A program made the position numbers and the translations under genes. Under the pieces are notes generated by a model. The model was not told where the DNA came from. It worked only from the letters and a program-made list of their open reading frames with translations, and made no database searches. This document shows positions 14,916 through 23,506 of a DNA stretch of 50,489 nucleotides, piece by piece; the first letter of the stretch is position 1; each line of letters opens with the position of its first letter. Source of the DNA: an uncultured delta proteobacterium (lineage in GTDB: Bacteria; Myxococcota_A; Polyangia; Polyangiales; Polyangiaceae); NCBI GenBank assembly GCA_903906315.1, contig CAIVJW010000373.1:1-50489 (forward strand), read 5' to 3'.

Positions 14916-15959
14916 GTGAGGCCCGCGATCCCCTCGGTCGTCGCGATCGCGCTCACTTCGGCCTGCGGGCCGCAGCCACCGCGCGCCGCCGACGTCGTGG
15001 CGCCGCCCGCGGTCGCCGCGACCGAGCCGGCGCGCCCTCCGCTCGTCGTCGCCGCGCCCGATCCGGATCCGCCGCGCCCCGCGGCGAGGGTCGCAGTCGC
15101 CTCCTCCGACGACGGCCGAGTGACCACGCGAGGCTGCGGCGCGACGCGCGTTCCGCCGCAGCGCCGCGGCGGCGGCCTCGTCGTGAGCACGCCAGCGCCG
15201 AACGTGCCCGAGGTCCAGGGCGCGCGCCTGCGCACCGACACGCGCGGCACGTTGACCGCGGGCAGCCAGCGCACCTGGGCGGGCCGCGACGTCCCGGCCT
15301 TCGTGCCCCTGACGATCGGCACGCGCGAGCTCTTCCTCCTCGACGACGTCGAGGACGGCCTGCTCGCGCTCTACCGTGACCCCTACGGCGCGAGCAGCTG
15401 CACTCTCGGCGCGAACGACAACTGCGCGGTCGAGGTGCGCCTCTACGCCTGCGACGGCGCGCTCCGGTTCCACGTCGCGCCGAGCGATCGCTGGTCACGA
15501 CCGGACCGCCTCGAGCTGCAAGACGTCCGCTGGGACGGCGGCGTCGTCTATTACAACGAGGCCTGCCAGAGCTACTCCCGCGAGGCGGCGGGCGCCTGCT
15601 CGCGGCTCGTCGCGCTGGATCCGATCGCGCAGAAGGTCCTCTGGCGCAGCGCCCCGCTCCGATCGAACGGCCGCTTCCTCGTGCGCGACCGCTACCTCGT
15701 CACCGGCTACGGCTTCACGGCCGAGCCCGACGCGCTGTTCGTGCTCCGTCGAAGCGACGGGGCCACGGTGAGCCGCGCGGCGCTGCCGAGTCAGCACCAG
15801 GAGCTGACGATCGAGGGCGACGTGATCGTCGCGACCGTCTATCCGAGCGATCGACGCGCGTTCCGCATGGTCGGCTTCGACGGCGACCAGCCCAAGCTCA
15901 CGCCGCTGCCGGCCGCCACGCGCGGATCCGTGCCCGCGGAGCGACCGCCGAAGCGGTGA
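14916..15959 (+). CDS. lipoprotein with beta-propeller-like (PQQ-type) domain, 347 aa
   Basis: The GTG at 14916 starts MRPAIPSVVAIALTSACGP with lipobox Cys 17, then a Pro/Ala linker. The body has blades of the type LVALDPIAQKVLWRSAPLRS, YLVTGYGFTAEPDALFVLRR and IEGDVIVATVYPSDRRAFRM, which resemble PQQ-like propeller repeats. Earlier text (ELFLLDDVEDGLLALYRDPY) fits the same fold. Cys residues (SSCTLGANDNCAVEV, EACQSY, GACSRLVALD) may form disulfides. No enzymatic motif is seen, so it is probably a surface or periplasmic scaffold. It is the last gene of the rightward set and ends before a hairpin. Confidence 0.72.
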   Translation: MRPAIPSVVAIALTSACGPQPPRAADVVAPPAVAATEPARPPLVVAAPDPDPPRPAARVAVASSDDGRVTTRGCGATRVPPQRRGGGLVVSTPAPNVPEVQGARLRTDTRGTLTAGSQRTWAGRDVPAFVPLTIGTRELFLLDDVEDGLLALYRDPYGASSCTLGANDNCAVEVRLYACDGALRFHVAPSDRWSRPDRLELQDVRWDGGVVYYNEACQSYSREAAGACSRLVALDPIAQKVLWRSAPLRSNGRFLVRDRYLVTGYGFTAEPDALFVLRRSDGATVSRAALPSQHQELTIEGDVIVATVYPSDRRAFRMVGFDGDQPKLTPLPAATRGSVPAERPPKR

Positions 15960-16095
15960 ACCGCCGCGCTCGCCTGGCGACGAGCCGGATCGATCGAGGG
16001 GTGGGGGGGCGGAAAGGTGAGGGCGCGCCCGCGGGAACCGGGGTGCGCCCTCGAGGAGGGGTCAGCGTGCAGCGCTCCCGAGGAGCGCGGAGCGC

Positions 16096-16113
16096 GGGGC
16101 CGACAGCGGCCCC
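16096..16113. terminator. hairpin GGGGCCG-ACAG-CGGCCCC between convergent genes
   Basis: A perfect 7-bp stem with a 4-base loop lies 7 bases beyond the stop of the leftward giant lipoprotein and 136 bases beyond the rightward one. There is no T-run. Two related hairpins occur at 19711 and 19785. Confidence 0.5.
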
Positions 16114-16120
16114 ATCGCGC

Positions 16121-19100
16121 CTACGGTGCCCAGGTGCCGAACGTGGTGAACGAGTTGCCGTGCGGCCAGATGCGCCCCGCGCCGCCCGAGCAGCCCGCCG
16201 CGTAGCCGAAGAAGGCGTCGCCGGAGACCGGGGGGGTGGTCGGGCCGTAGCCCGGCCCAGCGCAATCGGCGCCGTCGAGGTAGCACTTCGCCCCGTAGCA
16301 AGCCTGGCAGGCCGCCTGCGCTTGCACGCCGTTCGTCCCGACGAGCGGGGCGCCCGGATCGCAGTACTCGACCTTGCCCGACGCGCACACGCCGCCGCCC
16401 TTGCCGACGATCGCGTGACAGTAGCCGTGGTACTGCAGCGCGTTCTTCATGATGACCGCGCCGTCACCTGCCCAGAAGTCGGCGCGGAGCGTGGACGACG
16501 GCGGGTAGAAGTTCAGCGTGGCGTAAGCCCTGCCGTTCTTCACGCCGCGCACGATGAGCGGCGCCCCGCTGCCCCACAGCGCTACCGCGACGCCGCCGTT
16601 GATGAGCGCGCCGTTGCTGCGGAACGCCGAGGTGGCCGTCAGCTTGCCGACCCCGGTGACGAGGGGGTTCGCCGGCTCGAGGATCTTGAGCGCGAGCGTC
16701 TCGGCGGGCTGATCCTGCCCGCCGGTCGCGATGAGGTGGTAGTTGCCCGTCGCCCAGCGCCCCGAGAGCACGATCGAGGCGTTGGCGAACGTCGCAACGA
16801 CGACGCGGCCGCCCCCGTCGAAGTAGTCGGCGACGTTGTTGCCGAGCGCGACGGTGTCGAGGAAGCCCGCGTCGGAATACACGAGGATCGCCTGGTACGC
16901 CTGCAGCTGCGCCAGCGTCGGCGTCGCGAGCTTGGCATTCCAGATGTCGACCTTCTGGAAAGCCGCCGTCGCGACGAGCTTCGACTGCACGTCGTTGTTC
17001 CACGTGTCCGTGCTCGGCGCGCCCACGACGAGGACGCTCTCCTTGCACGAGCCGTTGTAGCAAACGCCCGCCGCGCAGACGTTGCCGCAGGCGCCGCAGT
17101 TCTTCGGGTCGTTGTTGGCGTTGACCTCGCAGCCGTTCACCGCGTTGGCGTCGCAATTCAGGTAGGGCGCGTTGCAGGTGGCGACGCCGCACACCGACTT
17201 CGTGCAGCCCGGCGTCCCGTTGGCCACCTTCCCGCAGGCGTTGCCGCACGCGCCGCAGTTGGCCACGTCGTCGGTCGTGCTCGTCTCGCAGCCGTCGGCG
17301 TAGCCGTTCTTGCAGTCGGCGAAGCCGATGGCGCACGCGGCGATGCCGCAGGCGGAGTTCGCGCAGCCCGGCTTGCCGTTGGCGACCGCGCACTTGTTCG
17401 CGCACGCGCCGCAGTTGGTCACGTCGACCGCCGAGTCGACCTCGCAGCCGTTCGCGAGGTTGTTGTCGCAGTTCCTGAACGCGCCCGTGCACGCGCCGAT
17501 GCCGCACGCGCCGCCCGCGCACGCCGCCGTGCCGTTGGCGACGACCGGGCACGCGAGGCCGCACTTGCCGCAGTTCTTCACGTCGACTTGCGAGTTCGAC
17601 TCGCAGCCGTTCGCGACCACCGCGTCGCAGTTCTGGTACGGCGCCGCGCACGACGCGACGCTGCACGTCGAGGCCGCGCAGCCCGGCGCCCCGTTCGGCA
17701 CCGCCAGGCACACCTTGCCGCAGGTGCCGCAGTTCTTCGGGTCGAGCGAGACGTTGACCTCGCAGCCGTTCGCCGCGTTGGCGTCGCAGTCCGTCTGCGG
17801 CGCCACGCACAGCCCGACGCCGCACACGCCCGCGTTGCACGCCGGCGCGCCGCCCGCCACGTTCGGGCAGACGTTGCCGCACACCTTGCAGTTCTTCACG
17901 TCGGACTGCGTGTTCACCTCGCAGCCGTTGCTCAGCGCCTTGTCGCAATCCGAGTAGCCCGCGTTGCACGAACCGATGCCGCACGCGCCCGCGGTGCACG
18001 CCGCCGCCCCGTTCGCCACCGCCGGGCAGACCTTGCCGCACACGCCGCAGTTCGACAGGTCCTTCGACCCGTCGATCTCGCAGCCGTCATCGGGCTTGCC
18101 GTCGCAGTCGAAGTAGCCCGCGCTGCACGACCCGATGCCGCAGGTGCCGCCGTTGCACGCCGGAGCGCCGTTCGCGACCGCGCCGCACACCTTGCCGCAC
18201 GCGCCGCAGTTGCCGACGTCCTTCGTCCCGTCGACCTCGCAGCCGTTGTCGAACTTGCCGTCGCAGTCGATGAAGCCCGGGTTGCACGTCACCGCGCACT
18301 GCCCCGAGCCGCACGACGCCGTGCCGTTCGCGACGTTGCCGCATTCCTTGCCGCACGCGCCGCAGTTCTTCACATCCTTCAGCGTCGTGATCTCGCAGCC
18401 GTCGCCCGCGGTCTTGTTGCAGTCCGCGAACCCGTCGTTGCAGCTCGCGATCGCGCACGTGCCGGCGTCGCACGCGGGCAGACCGTTCGCGATCGAGCAG
18501 ACCTTCCCGCACGTCGCGCAGTTGTTCGGGTCGATCTTGGTGTCGACCTCGCAGCCGTTCGCGTCCGACTTGTCGCAGTCCGCGTACCCCGCGTCGCACG
18601 CCTTGAGCACGCACGACGCCGACTCGCAGGCCACGGTGCCGTTCTTCGTCGTGCACGCCGAGCCGCACGCCGAGCAGTTGCTCACGTCCGTCTTCGGATC
18701 GACGCAACTGCCCGTGCAGCACAGGCCGTCGACCGCGCATGCGTTCGCGCACGTCCCGCAGTTCTTCGTGTCGGCCGCCGTGTCGATGCACACGTGGTCG
18801 CAGCACGCGAACTGCCCCGCGCCGCCGCCGTCGTCGGCGGCCTTGCAGTCCGCGTCCTTCGCGCAGCCGCTATTGCACGAGTACAAGCCGTTCAGCTCGA
18901 CGCAGTACTTGCCGTCGCCGCAGTTGTCGTTGTCCGGCAGACACGGCACGCACTTGCCCGATCCGACCTCGCACCGCGAGTTCTTCGGGTCCGGGCAGTC
19001 GCCGTCTGCCTGGCAGAGCGAGCATTGCCCCGTGCCCGTGTCGCAGAGGCCCGCGTCGCCGCAGATCGGCTTCGTCTTCGAGCAGCCCGGCACGCACGCG

Positions 19101-19465
19101 CCGCTCTTGCACACCTCACCGTCCGGGCACTGCAGCTCGTCGAGGCACTCGACGCACTTGCGCGTCGCCTGGTTGCAATGGGGCGTGTCGCCGCTGCAGT
19201 CCTTGTCGGCGTCGCAGCCGGAGGTCGTCGTCGTGCCGCCGGTGCCGCTGCCCCCGGTGCCGTTGCCTCCGATGCCCGTGCCGCCGTTGCCGCCGCTGCC
19301 GGTGCTGCCGCCACTGCCGGTGCTACCGCCGCCGCCCGTCGCGGTGGTCGTCCCGCCCCCCGCAGTGGTCGTGCTGCCCGTGGTGCTTGGCGTCGATTCG
19401 CCACAGCCCGCCGCTGCCAGGAGAAGGGCGAGCGCGAGACTCGCCTTCAAGTGAGGTCGTTTCAT
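16121..19465 (-). CDS. giant Cys-rich repeat lipoprotein with Rossmann-like C-terminal module (copy 1), 1,114 aa
   Basis: The ATG at 19465 starts MKRPHLKASLALALLLAAAG with lipobox Cys 21, after a GGGGAGC ribosome site. Order of parts: Thr/Gly linker (30-85). A Cys-rich region with CDADKDCSGDTPHCNQATRK and CVECLDELQCPDGEVCKSGA (85-290). Ten repeats of about 48 residues (290-800) built on 'C..GY.DCD....NGCEVD...D..NCGACGKVC..VANG...C..G.C'. A module from about 802 to 1,015 (VLVVGAPSTDTWNNDVQSKL, ILVYSDAGFLDTVALGNNVA, DYFDGGGRVVVATFAN). A Cys-containing tail. The module's alternating beta-alpha text suggests a ThuA/glutamine-amidotransferase-like fold, but the elbow SDAGF has no nucleophilic Cys. 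Probably a disulfide-rich outer-surface protein for adhesion or binding. Function is not established. Confidence 0.82.
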   Translation of the reverse strand: MKRPHLKASLALALLLAAAGCGESTPSTTGSTTTAGGGTTTATGGGGSTGSGGSTGSGGNGGTGIGGNGTGGSGTGGTTTTSGCDADKDCSGDTPHCNQATRKCVECLDELQCPDGEVCKSGACVPGCSKTKPICGDAGLCDTGTGQCSLCQADGDCPDPKNSRCEVGSGKCVPCLPDNDNCGDGKYCVELNGLYSCNSGCAKDADCKAADDGGGAGQFACCDHVCIDTAADTKNCGTCANACAVDGLCCTGSCVDPKTDVSNCSACGSACTTKNGTVACESASCVLKACDAGYADCDKSDANGCEVDTKIDPNNCATCGKVCSIANGLPACDAGTCAIASCNDGFADCNKTAGDGCEITTLKDVKNCGACGKECGNVANGTASCGSGQCAVTCNPGFIDCDGKFDNGCEVDGTKDVGNCGACGKVCGAVANGAPACNGGTCGIGSCSAGYFDCDGKPDDGCEIDGSKDLSNCGVCGKVCPAVANGAAACTAGACGIGSCNAGYSDCDKALSNGCEVNTQSDVKNCKVCGNVCPNVAGGAPACNAGVCGVGLCVAPQTDCDANAANGCEVNVSLDPKNCGTCGKVCLAVPNGAPGCAASTCSVASCAAPYQNCDAVVANGCESNSQVDVKNCGKCGLACPVVANGTAACAGGACGIGACTGAFRNCDNNLANGCEVDSAVDVTNCGACANKCAVANGKPGCANSACGIAACAIGFADCKNGYADGCETSTTDDVANCGACGNACGKVANGTPGCTKSVCGVATCNAPYLNCDANAVNGCEVNANNDPKNCGACGNVCAAGVCYNGSCKESVLVVGAPSTDTWNNDVQSKLVATAAFQKVDIWNAKLATPTLAQLQAYQAILVYSDAGFLDTVALGNNVADYFDGGGRVVVATFANASIVLSGRWATGNYHLIATGGQDQPAETLALKILEPANPLVTGVGKLTATSAFRSNGALINGGVAVALWGSGAPLIVRGVKNGRAYATLNFYPPSSTLRADFWAGDGAVIMKNALQYHGYCHAIVGKGGGVCASGKVEYCDPGAPLVGTNGVQAQAACQACYGAKCYLDGADCAGPGYGPTTPPVSGDAFFGYAAGCSGGAGRIWPHGNSFTTFGTWAP

Positions 19466-19710
19466 GAAGAGCTCCCCGGCCGATCGTGCATGACCTGGCC
19501 AGCCGCCATGTTCGGCCAGTTCCGGCCGTGAGGGGAGACAATTCGGGCGGAATTCCCGTGATCTGAGCGCACCGGGCCAGCACGGCGAACGTCAAGCGAC
19601 GGCGACGGCGACGCGCGCCACAAGCGATGCGGGGAGCGACGTCGTCGACGACGCCCCCACGCGATGAGGAAGGCTGGGCAGGGGAGGGAGGGGGCGCGCA
19701 CCGCGTGGCG

Positions 19711-19730
19711 CGGGGCCGGTAGCGGCCCCG
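19711..19730. terminator. hairpin CGGGGCCG-GTAG-CGGCCCCG
   Basis: Perfect 8-bp stem with a 4-base loop, 79 bases downstream of the stop of copy 2 (leftward). It is the second of three near-identical hairpins here. It could be a back-up terminator or an element copied along with the gene duplication. Confidence 0.4.
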
Positions 19731-19784
19731 TCACGGTCGACGGGGCGCGCCCGGAGATCAGCGCTCCGAGGAGAGCGCGGGTGT

Positions 19785-19802
19785 GGGGCCGCTCACGGCC
19801 CC
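19785..19802. terminator. hairpin GGGGCCG-CTCA-CGGCCCC just after the stop of copy 2
   Basis: Same stem as at 16096-16113, with only the loop changed, at the same distance (7 bases) from the stop codon of the paralogue. Its conservation between copies supports a role in transcript ending or RNA stability. There is no T-run. Confidence 0.5.
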
Positions 19803-19809
19803 ATCGCGC

Positions 19810-22800
19810 CTACGGCGCCCAGGTGCCGTACGTCGTGTTCGAGGAGCAGATCGACCAGATGCGACCCGCGCCGCCCGAGCAGCCCGCGGCGTACCCGAAG
19901 TACGCGTCGCCGCAGACAAACTGGCCGGCCGCCTTCGGACCGTAGGCCACGCCGGCGCAGTCCGCGTTCTCGAGGAAGCAAGCCGCGCCGTAGCACGCCT
20001 CGCAAGCGCCCTTCGCCTGGGGTCCGCTCGTGTTCACGATCGGGGCCGCCGGGTCGCAGTACTCGACCTTGCCGGACGGGCAGACGCCGCCGCTCTTGCC
20101 CACGATCGAGTGGCAGTAGCCGTGGTACTGGAGCGCGTTCTTCATGATGGTCCCGCCGTCGCCGGCCCAGAAGTCGACGCGAACGGTGGACGACGGCGGG
20201 TAGAAGTTCAGCGCCGCGTAGGCGACGCCGTTCTTGACGCCGCGAATGATGAGCGGGGCGCCGCTGCCCCACTGCGCGACGGCGACGCCGCCGTTGATGA
20301 GGGCGCCCGAGCTGCGGTACGCCGCCGTCGCCGTGAGCTTGGCCACGCCGGCCGCGAGCGGGTTGTTCGGCTCGAGGATCTTGAGCGCGCCAGCCTCGGC
20401 CGGCTGCACCTGACCGCCGGTGGCGATGAGGTGGTAGTTGCCCGACGCCCAGCGGCCCGCGACCGGGGCCGAGGCGTTGGCGAACGTGGCGATGACGACG
20501 CGGCCGCCCGCGTCGAAGTAATCGGCGAGGTTGTTGCCGAGCGTCGCGGCATCCTGGAAGCCCGCGTCCGAGTAGACGAGGACGGCCTGGTAGCCCTTGA
20601 GGGCCGCGAGCGTGGGCGTCGCGACCTTCGCGTTGAAGATGTCGACCTTCTGGAAGGCGGCCGTCGCGACGAGCTTCGACTGCACGTCGTTGTTCCACGT
20701 GTCGGTCGCCGGAGCGCCGACGACGAGGATGCTCTCCTTGCACGCCCCGTTGGTGCAGACACCGCTAGCGCAGGCGTTACCGCAAGCGCCGCAGTTCTTC
20801 GGGTCGCTGTTGCTGTTGGCCTCGCAGCCGTTGGCCGCGTTGTTGTCGCAGTTCAGGAAGCCCGCGTTGCAGGTCGCGACGCCGCAAGCCGAGGCCGTGC
20901 AGCCCGGCGTGCCGTTGGCCACCGCGCCGCAGACCTTGCCGCACGCGCCGCAGTTGTTGACGTCGCCCGTCGTGGCCGTCTCGCAGCCGTCGGCGTAGCC
21001 GTTCTTGCAGTCGGCGAAGCCCGCGCTGCAGGCGGCGACGCCGCAGGTCGAGTTCGTGCAGCCCGGGGTGCCGTTCGCGACCGCGCACTTGTTGTTGCAA
21101 GCGCCGCAGTTGTTGATGTCGGCCGAGACCGGGGTCTCGCAGCCGTCGGCGTAGCCGTTCTTGCAGTCCTTGAAGCCGGCGTTGCACGAGCCGATGCCGC
21201 AGGCGCCGGCCGCGCAGGCCACCGCGCCGTTGGCGACGGCCGGACAGACGTTGCCGCACTTGCCGCAGCTCTTCACGTCGGTGCCACCGTTGACCTCGCA
21301 GCCGTTCACGAGGTTCAGGTCGCAGTTCAGGAACGCGCCCGTGCAGGCGGAGATGTTGCAGGCGCTGTTCGCGCAGCCCGGCGTGCTGTTCGGGTACGAC
21401 GGGCACACGGTGCCGCACTTGCCGCAGTTCTTCGCGTCGATCGAGACGTTGACCTCGCAGCCGTTGCCCGCGTTGGCGTCGCAGTCGGTCTGCGGGGCGA
21501 CGCACGCGCCGATACCGCACGCGCCCGCGTTGCACGCCGGCGCGCCGCCGGGGACGCCGGGGCAGACGTTGCCGCAGGCGTTGCAGTTCTTGACGTCGGA
21601 CAGGGTGTTGATCTCGCAGCCGTTGGCCGCGCTCTTGTCGCAGTCGGAGAAGCCCGCGCTGCACGATCCGACGCCGCAAACGCCGGCCGCGCAGGCCGCG
21701 GCGCCGTTCGCGACCGCCGGGCAGAGCTTGCCGCACGCGCCGCAGTTGTTGAGATCCTTCGAGCCGTCGACCTCGCAGCCGTTGGCCGCGCTGCCGTCGC
21801 AATCGAAGAAGCCGACGTTGCACGCGCCGACGCCGCAGGCGCCCGCCGCGCAGGCCGCCGTGCCGTTGGCGACCGCGCCGCAGACCTTGCCGCACGCGCC
21901 GCAGTTGACCGCGTCCTTCGAGCCGTCGACCTCGCAGCCGTTGGCGAACGCGCCGTCGCAGTCGAAGAAGCCAGGGTTGCACGTCACCGCGCAGACGCCC
22001 GAGCCGCAGGAGGTCGTGCCGTTGGCCACGACGCCGCAATCCTTGCCGCACGCGCCGCAGTTCTTGGCGTCGCTCAGCGTCGTGATCTCGCAGCCGTTGG
22101 CGGCGCTCTTGTCACAATCCGCGAAGCCGTCGTTGCAGCTCGAGATGCTGCACGCGCCGGCGTCGCAGCCCGCGATGCCGTTCGCGATCGAGCACGCCTT
22201 GGCGCACGCCGAGCAGTTGTTCGGGTCGGTCTTCGTGTCGATCTCGCAGCCGTTCGCGACCGAGTTGTCGCAGTCGGCGAAGCCCGCGTCGCAGCCCTTC
22301 AGCACGCAGGCCGAGGCCTCGCAGGCAACGGTCGCGTTCGTGGCCGAGCAGGCCTTGCCGCACGCGCTGCAGTTCTTCGAGTCGACGGCCGGGTCGACGC
22401 ACGCGCCGGTGCAGCAGAGGCCGCCCACCGCGCACGCGGTACCGCACGTGCCGCAGTTCTTGGTGTCGGCGAGCGTGTCGATGCAGACGTGGTCGCAGCA
22501 CGCGAGCTGCTCGGCGCCGCCGCCGTCGACGTCGGCCTTGCAGTCGGAGTCCTTCGCGCAGCCGTTGTTGCACGAGTACACGCCGTTGAGCTCGACGCAG
22601 TACTTGCCGTCGCCGCAGTTGTCGGCAACCGGGAGGCACGGAACGCACTTGCCCGAGCCGACCTCGCAGCGCGGGTTGACCGCGTCGGGGCAGTCCGAGT
22701 CCTGCGTGCAGACCGAGCACTGGCCGGTGGCGACGTCGCAGGTGCCCGCGTCGCCGCAGATCGGCTTCGTCTTCGAGCAGCCGGGCTCGCACGCGCCAGC

Positions 22801-23187
22801 CTTGCAAATCAGGCCGTCGGGACACTGGTTCTCATCGACGCAGGCGACGCACGTCTTCGCCGCCTTGTCGCAGTACGGCGTGTCCCCGCCGCACTGCTTG
22901 TCGTCGACGCATCCGCCGCTCGTGGTCCCGCCGCCGGTGCCGTGGCCCCCCGCAGCCGTCCCGCCCGTGCCGTGGCCCCCCGCGGCCGTCCCGCCGGTGC
23001 CGTGGCCCCCCGCGGCCATGCCGCCCGTGCCGCTGCCGCCGGTGCCGCTGCCTCCGCCGCCCGTCGTCGTCCCCGTCCCGCCACTTGTGTTGATGGAGTC
23101 CGTGGCGCTCGGAGTCGAGCTACCACAGCCCATGGCGATCAGGAGAAGGCTGAGCGCGAGACTCCCCTTCACGTGATTAGGTTTCAT
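19810..23187 (-). CDS. giant Cys-rich repeat lipoprotein with Rossmann-like C-terminal module (copy 2), 1,125 aa
   Basis: The ATG at 23187 is chosen over one at 23202 because it restores the same signal as copy 1 (MKPNHVKGSLALSLLLIAMG, Cys 21) and lies after GGGAGC. The plan matches copy 1 throughout: Gly/Thr/His linker with three 10-residue repeats (GTGGTAAGGH), Cys-rich part (CVDDKQCGGDTPYCDKAAKT), ten 48-residue repeats (CNPGFFDCDGAFANGCEVDG type, about 300-807), the Rossmann-like module (ILVVGAPATDTWNNDVQSKL, VLVYSDAGFQDAATLGNNLA) and the Cys tail ending TYGTWAP. Repeats align one-to-one with copy 1, and the upstream leader is also shared. This is therefore a tandem gene duplication followed by divergence, most of it in the linker and repeat loops. 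Confidence 0.82.
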   Translation of the reverse strand: MKPNHVKGSLALSLLLIAMGCGSSTPSATDSINTSGGTGTTTGGGGSGTGGSGTGGMAAGGHGTGGTAAGGHGTGGTAAGGHGTGGGTTSGGCVDDKQCGGDTPYCDKAAKTCVACVDENQCPDGLICKAGACEPGCSKTKPICGDAGTCDVATGQCSVCTQDSDCPDAVNPRCEVGSGKCVPCLPVADNCGDGKYCVELNGVYSCNNGCAKDSDCKADVDGGGAEQLACCDHVCIDTLADTKNCGTCGTACAVGGLCCTGACVDPAVDSKNCSACGKACSATNATVACEASACVLKGCDAGFADCDNSVANGCEIDTKTDPNNCSACAKACSIANGIAGCDAGACSISSCNDGFADCDKSAANGCEITTLSDAKNCGACGKDCGVVANGTTSCGSGVCAVTCNPGFFDCDGAFANGCEVDGSKDAVNCGACGKVCGAVANGTAACAAGACGVGACNVGFFDCDGSAANGCEVDGSKDLNNCGACGKLCPAVANGAAACAAGVCGVGSCSAGFSDCDKSAANGCEINTLSDVKNCNACGNVCPGVPGGAPACNAGACGIGACVAPQTDCDANAGNGCEVNVSIDAKNCGKCGTVCPSYPNSTPGCANSACNISACTGAFLNCDLNLVNGCEVNGGTDVKSCGKCGNVCPAVANGAVACAAGACGIGSCNAGFKDCKNGYADGCETPVSADINNCGACNNKCAVANGTPGCTNSTCGVAACSAGFADCKNGYADGCETATTGDVNNCGACGKVCGAVANGTPGCTASACGVATCNAGFLNCDNNAANGCEANSNSDPKNCGACGNACASGVCTNGACKESILVVGAPATDTWNNDVQSKLVATAAFQKVDIFNAKVATPTLAALKGYQAVLVYSDAGFQDAATLGNNLADYFDAGGRVVIATFANASAPVAGRWASGNYHLIATGGQVQPAEAGALKILEPNNPLAAGVAKLTATAAYRSSGALINGGVAVAQWGSGAPLIIRGVKNGVAYAALNFYPPSSTVRVDFWAGDGGTIMKNALQYHGYCHSIVGKSGGVCPSGKVEYCDPAAPIVNTSGPQAKGACEACYGAACFLENADCAGVAYGPKAAGQFVCGDAYFGYAAGCSGGAGRIWSICSSNTTYGTWAP
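22936..23025 (-). repeat. three 30-bp tandem repeats in the linker of copy 2
   Basis: The unit encodes ten residues (GTGGTAAGGH or GTGGMAAGGH), present three times with one or two base changes. It lies in the flexible linker between the lipid anchor and the Cys-rich part, so copy-number change would alter the reach of the protein without breaking the frame. Confidence 0.8.
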
Positions 23188-23506
23188 GGAAAGTGCTCCC
23201 AAGGCCGATCATTGTTGAACCGCCGAATTCGACATGCTCGGCGGTGTCGCCGAGTCCACGGGAGAAAATGACTACCTGGCGCGTGCCCGCACGTGCGGAC
23301 GCGGCCGGCGCTGGGTGAGAGGGCGCTCTCATCCGAAGCCCCCCGAGGCGAGCCAGCCTACGCCGGGCCCCGGCGGCTTGGAATACCGAGCCGGCCGAAA
23401 CGCGCGCGTTGGTGGCACCGCCCCGTACCTGCCCGGGCGTCCACGGGTCTCGGGGAAGCGCGTCCCCGCTTTCGATCGTCGGGCCGGATCGCGTACGGTT
23501 CTCCGG
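23188..23506. other. 319-base divergent intergenic region
   Basis: It separates copy 2 (leftward) from the MopE-type lipoprotein (rightward). Near copy 2 is a leader block (ATGATCGGCCTTGGGAGC read leftward) shared with copy 1. Near the other gene is TACGGT before the GTG. The middle shows no supported gene. Confidence 0.45.
23494..23499 (+). promoter_or_regulatory. -10-like TACGGT seven bases before GTG
   Basis: CGTACGGTTCTCC is identical to the string before the GTG at 1621. Here seven bases lie between TACGGT and the GTG at 23507. TTCGAT at 23471-23476 is a weak -35 at 17 bases. Confidence 0.4.

Larger units (their letters stand above)
19466..19809. other. 344-base region between the two giant paralogues
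   Basis: It contains the conserved leader of copy 1 (ATGATCGGCC-like block read leftward, then GGGGAGC and the ATG) and two GGGGCCG/CGGCCCC hairpins near the end of copy 2. No gene is supported. The AT-richer part around 19,540-19,560 (GACAATTCGGGCGGAATTCC) may hold the promoter of copy 1. Confidence 0.4.

Noticed and set aside
15956-19531. Open frame of about 1,190 codons on the + strand opposite giant lipoprotein copy 1
   Set aside because: Its text is Arg/Ala/Val/Asp low complexity, an expected mirror of a Cys-rich, very GC-rich gene. The minus-strand product has a lipoprotein signal, repeats and a paralogue.
19783-23271. Open frame of about 1,160 codons on the + strand opposite copy 2
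   Set aside because: Same mirror effect. Two genes with the same codon layout give similar antisense frames, so their resemblance is not independent support.
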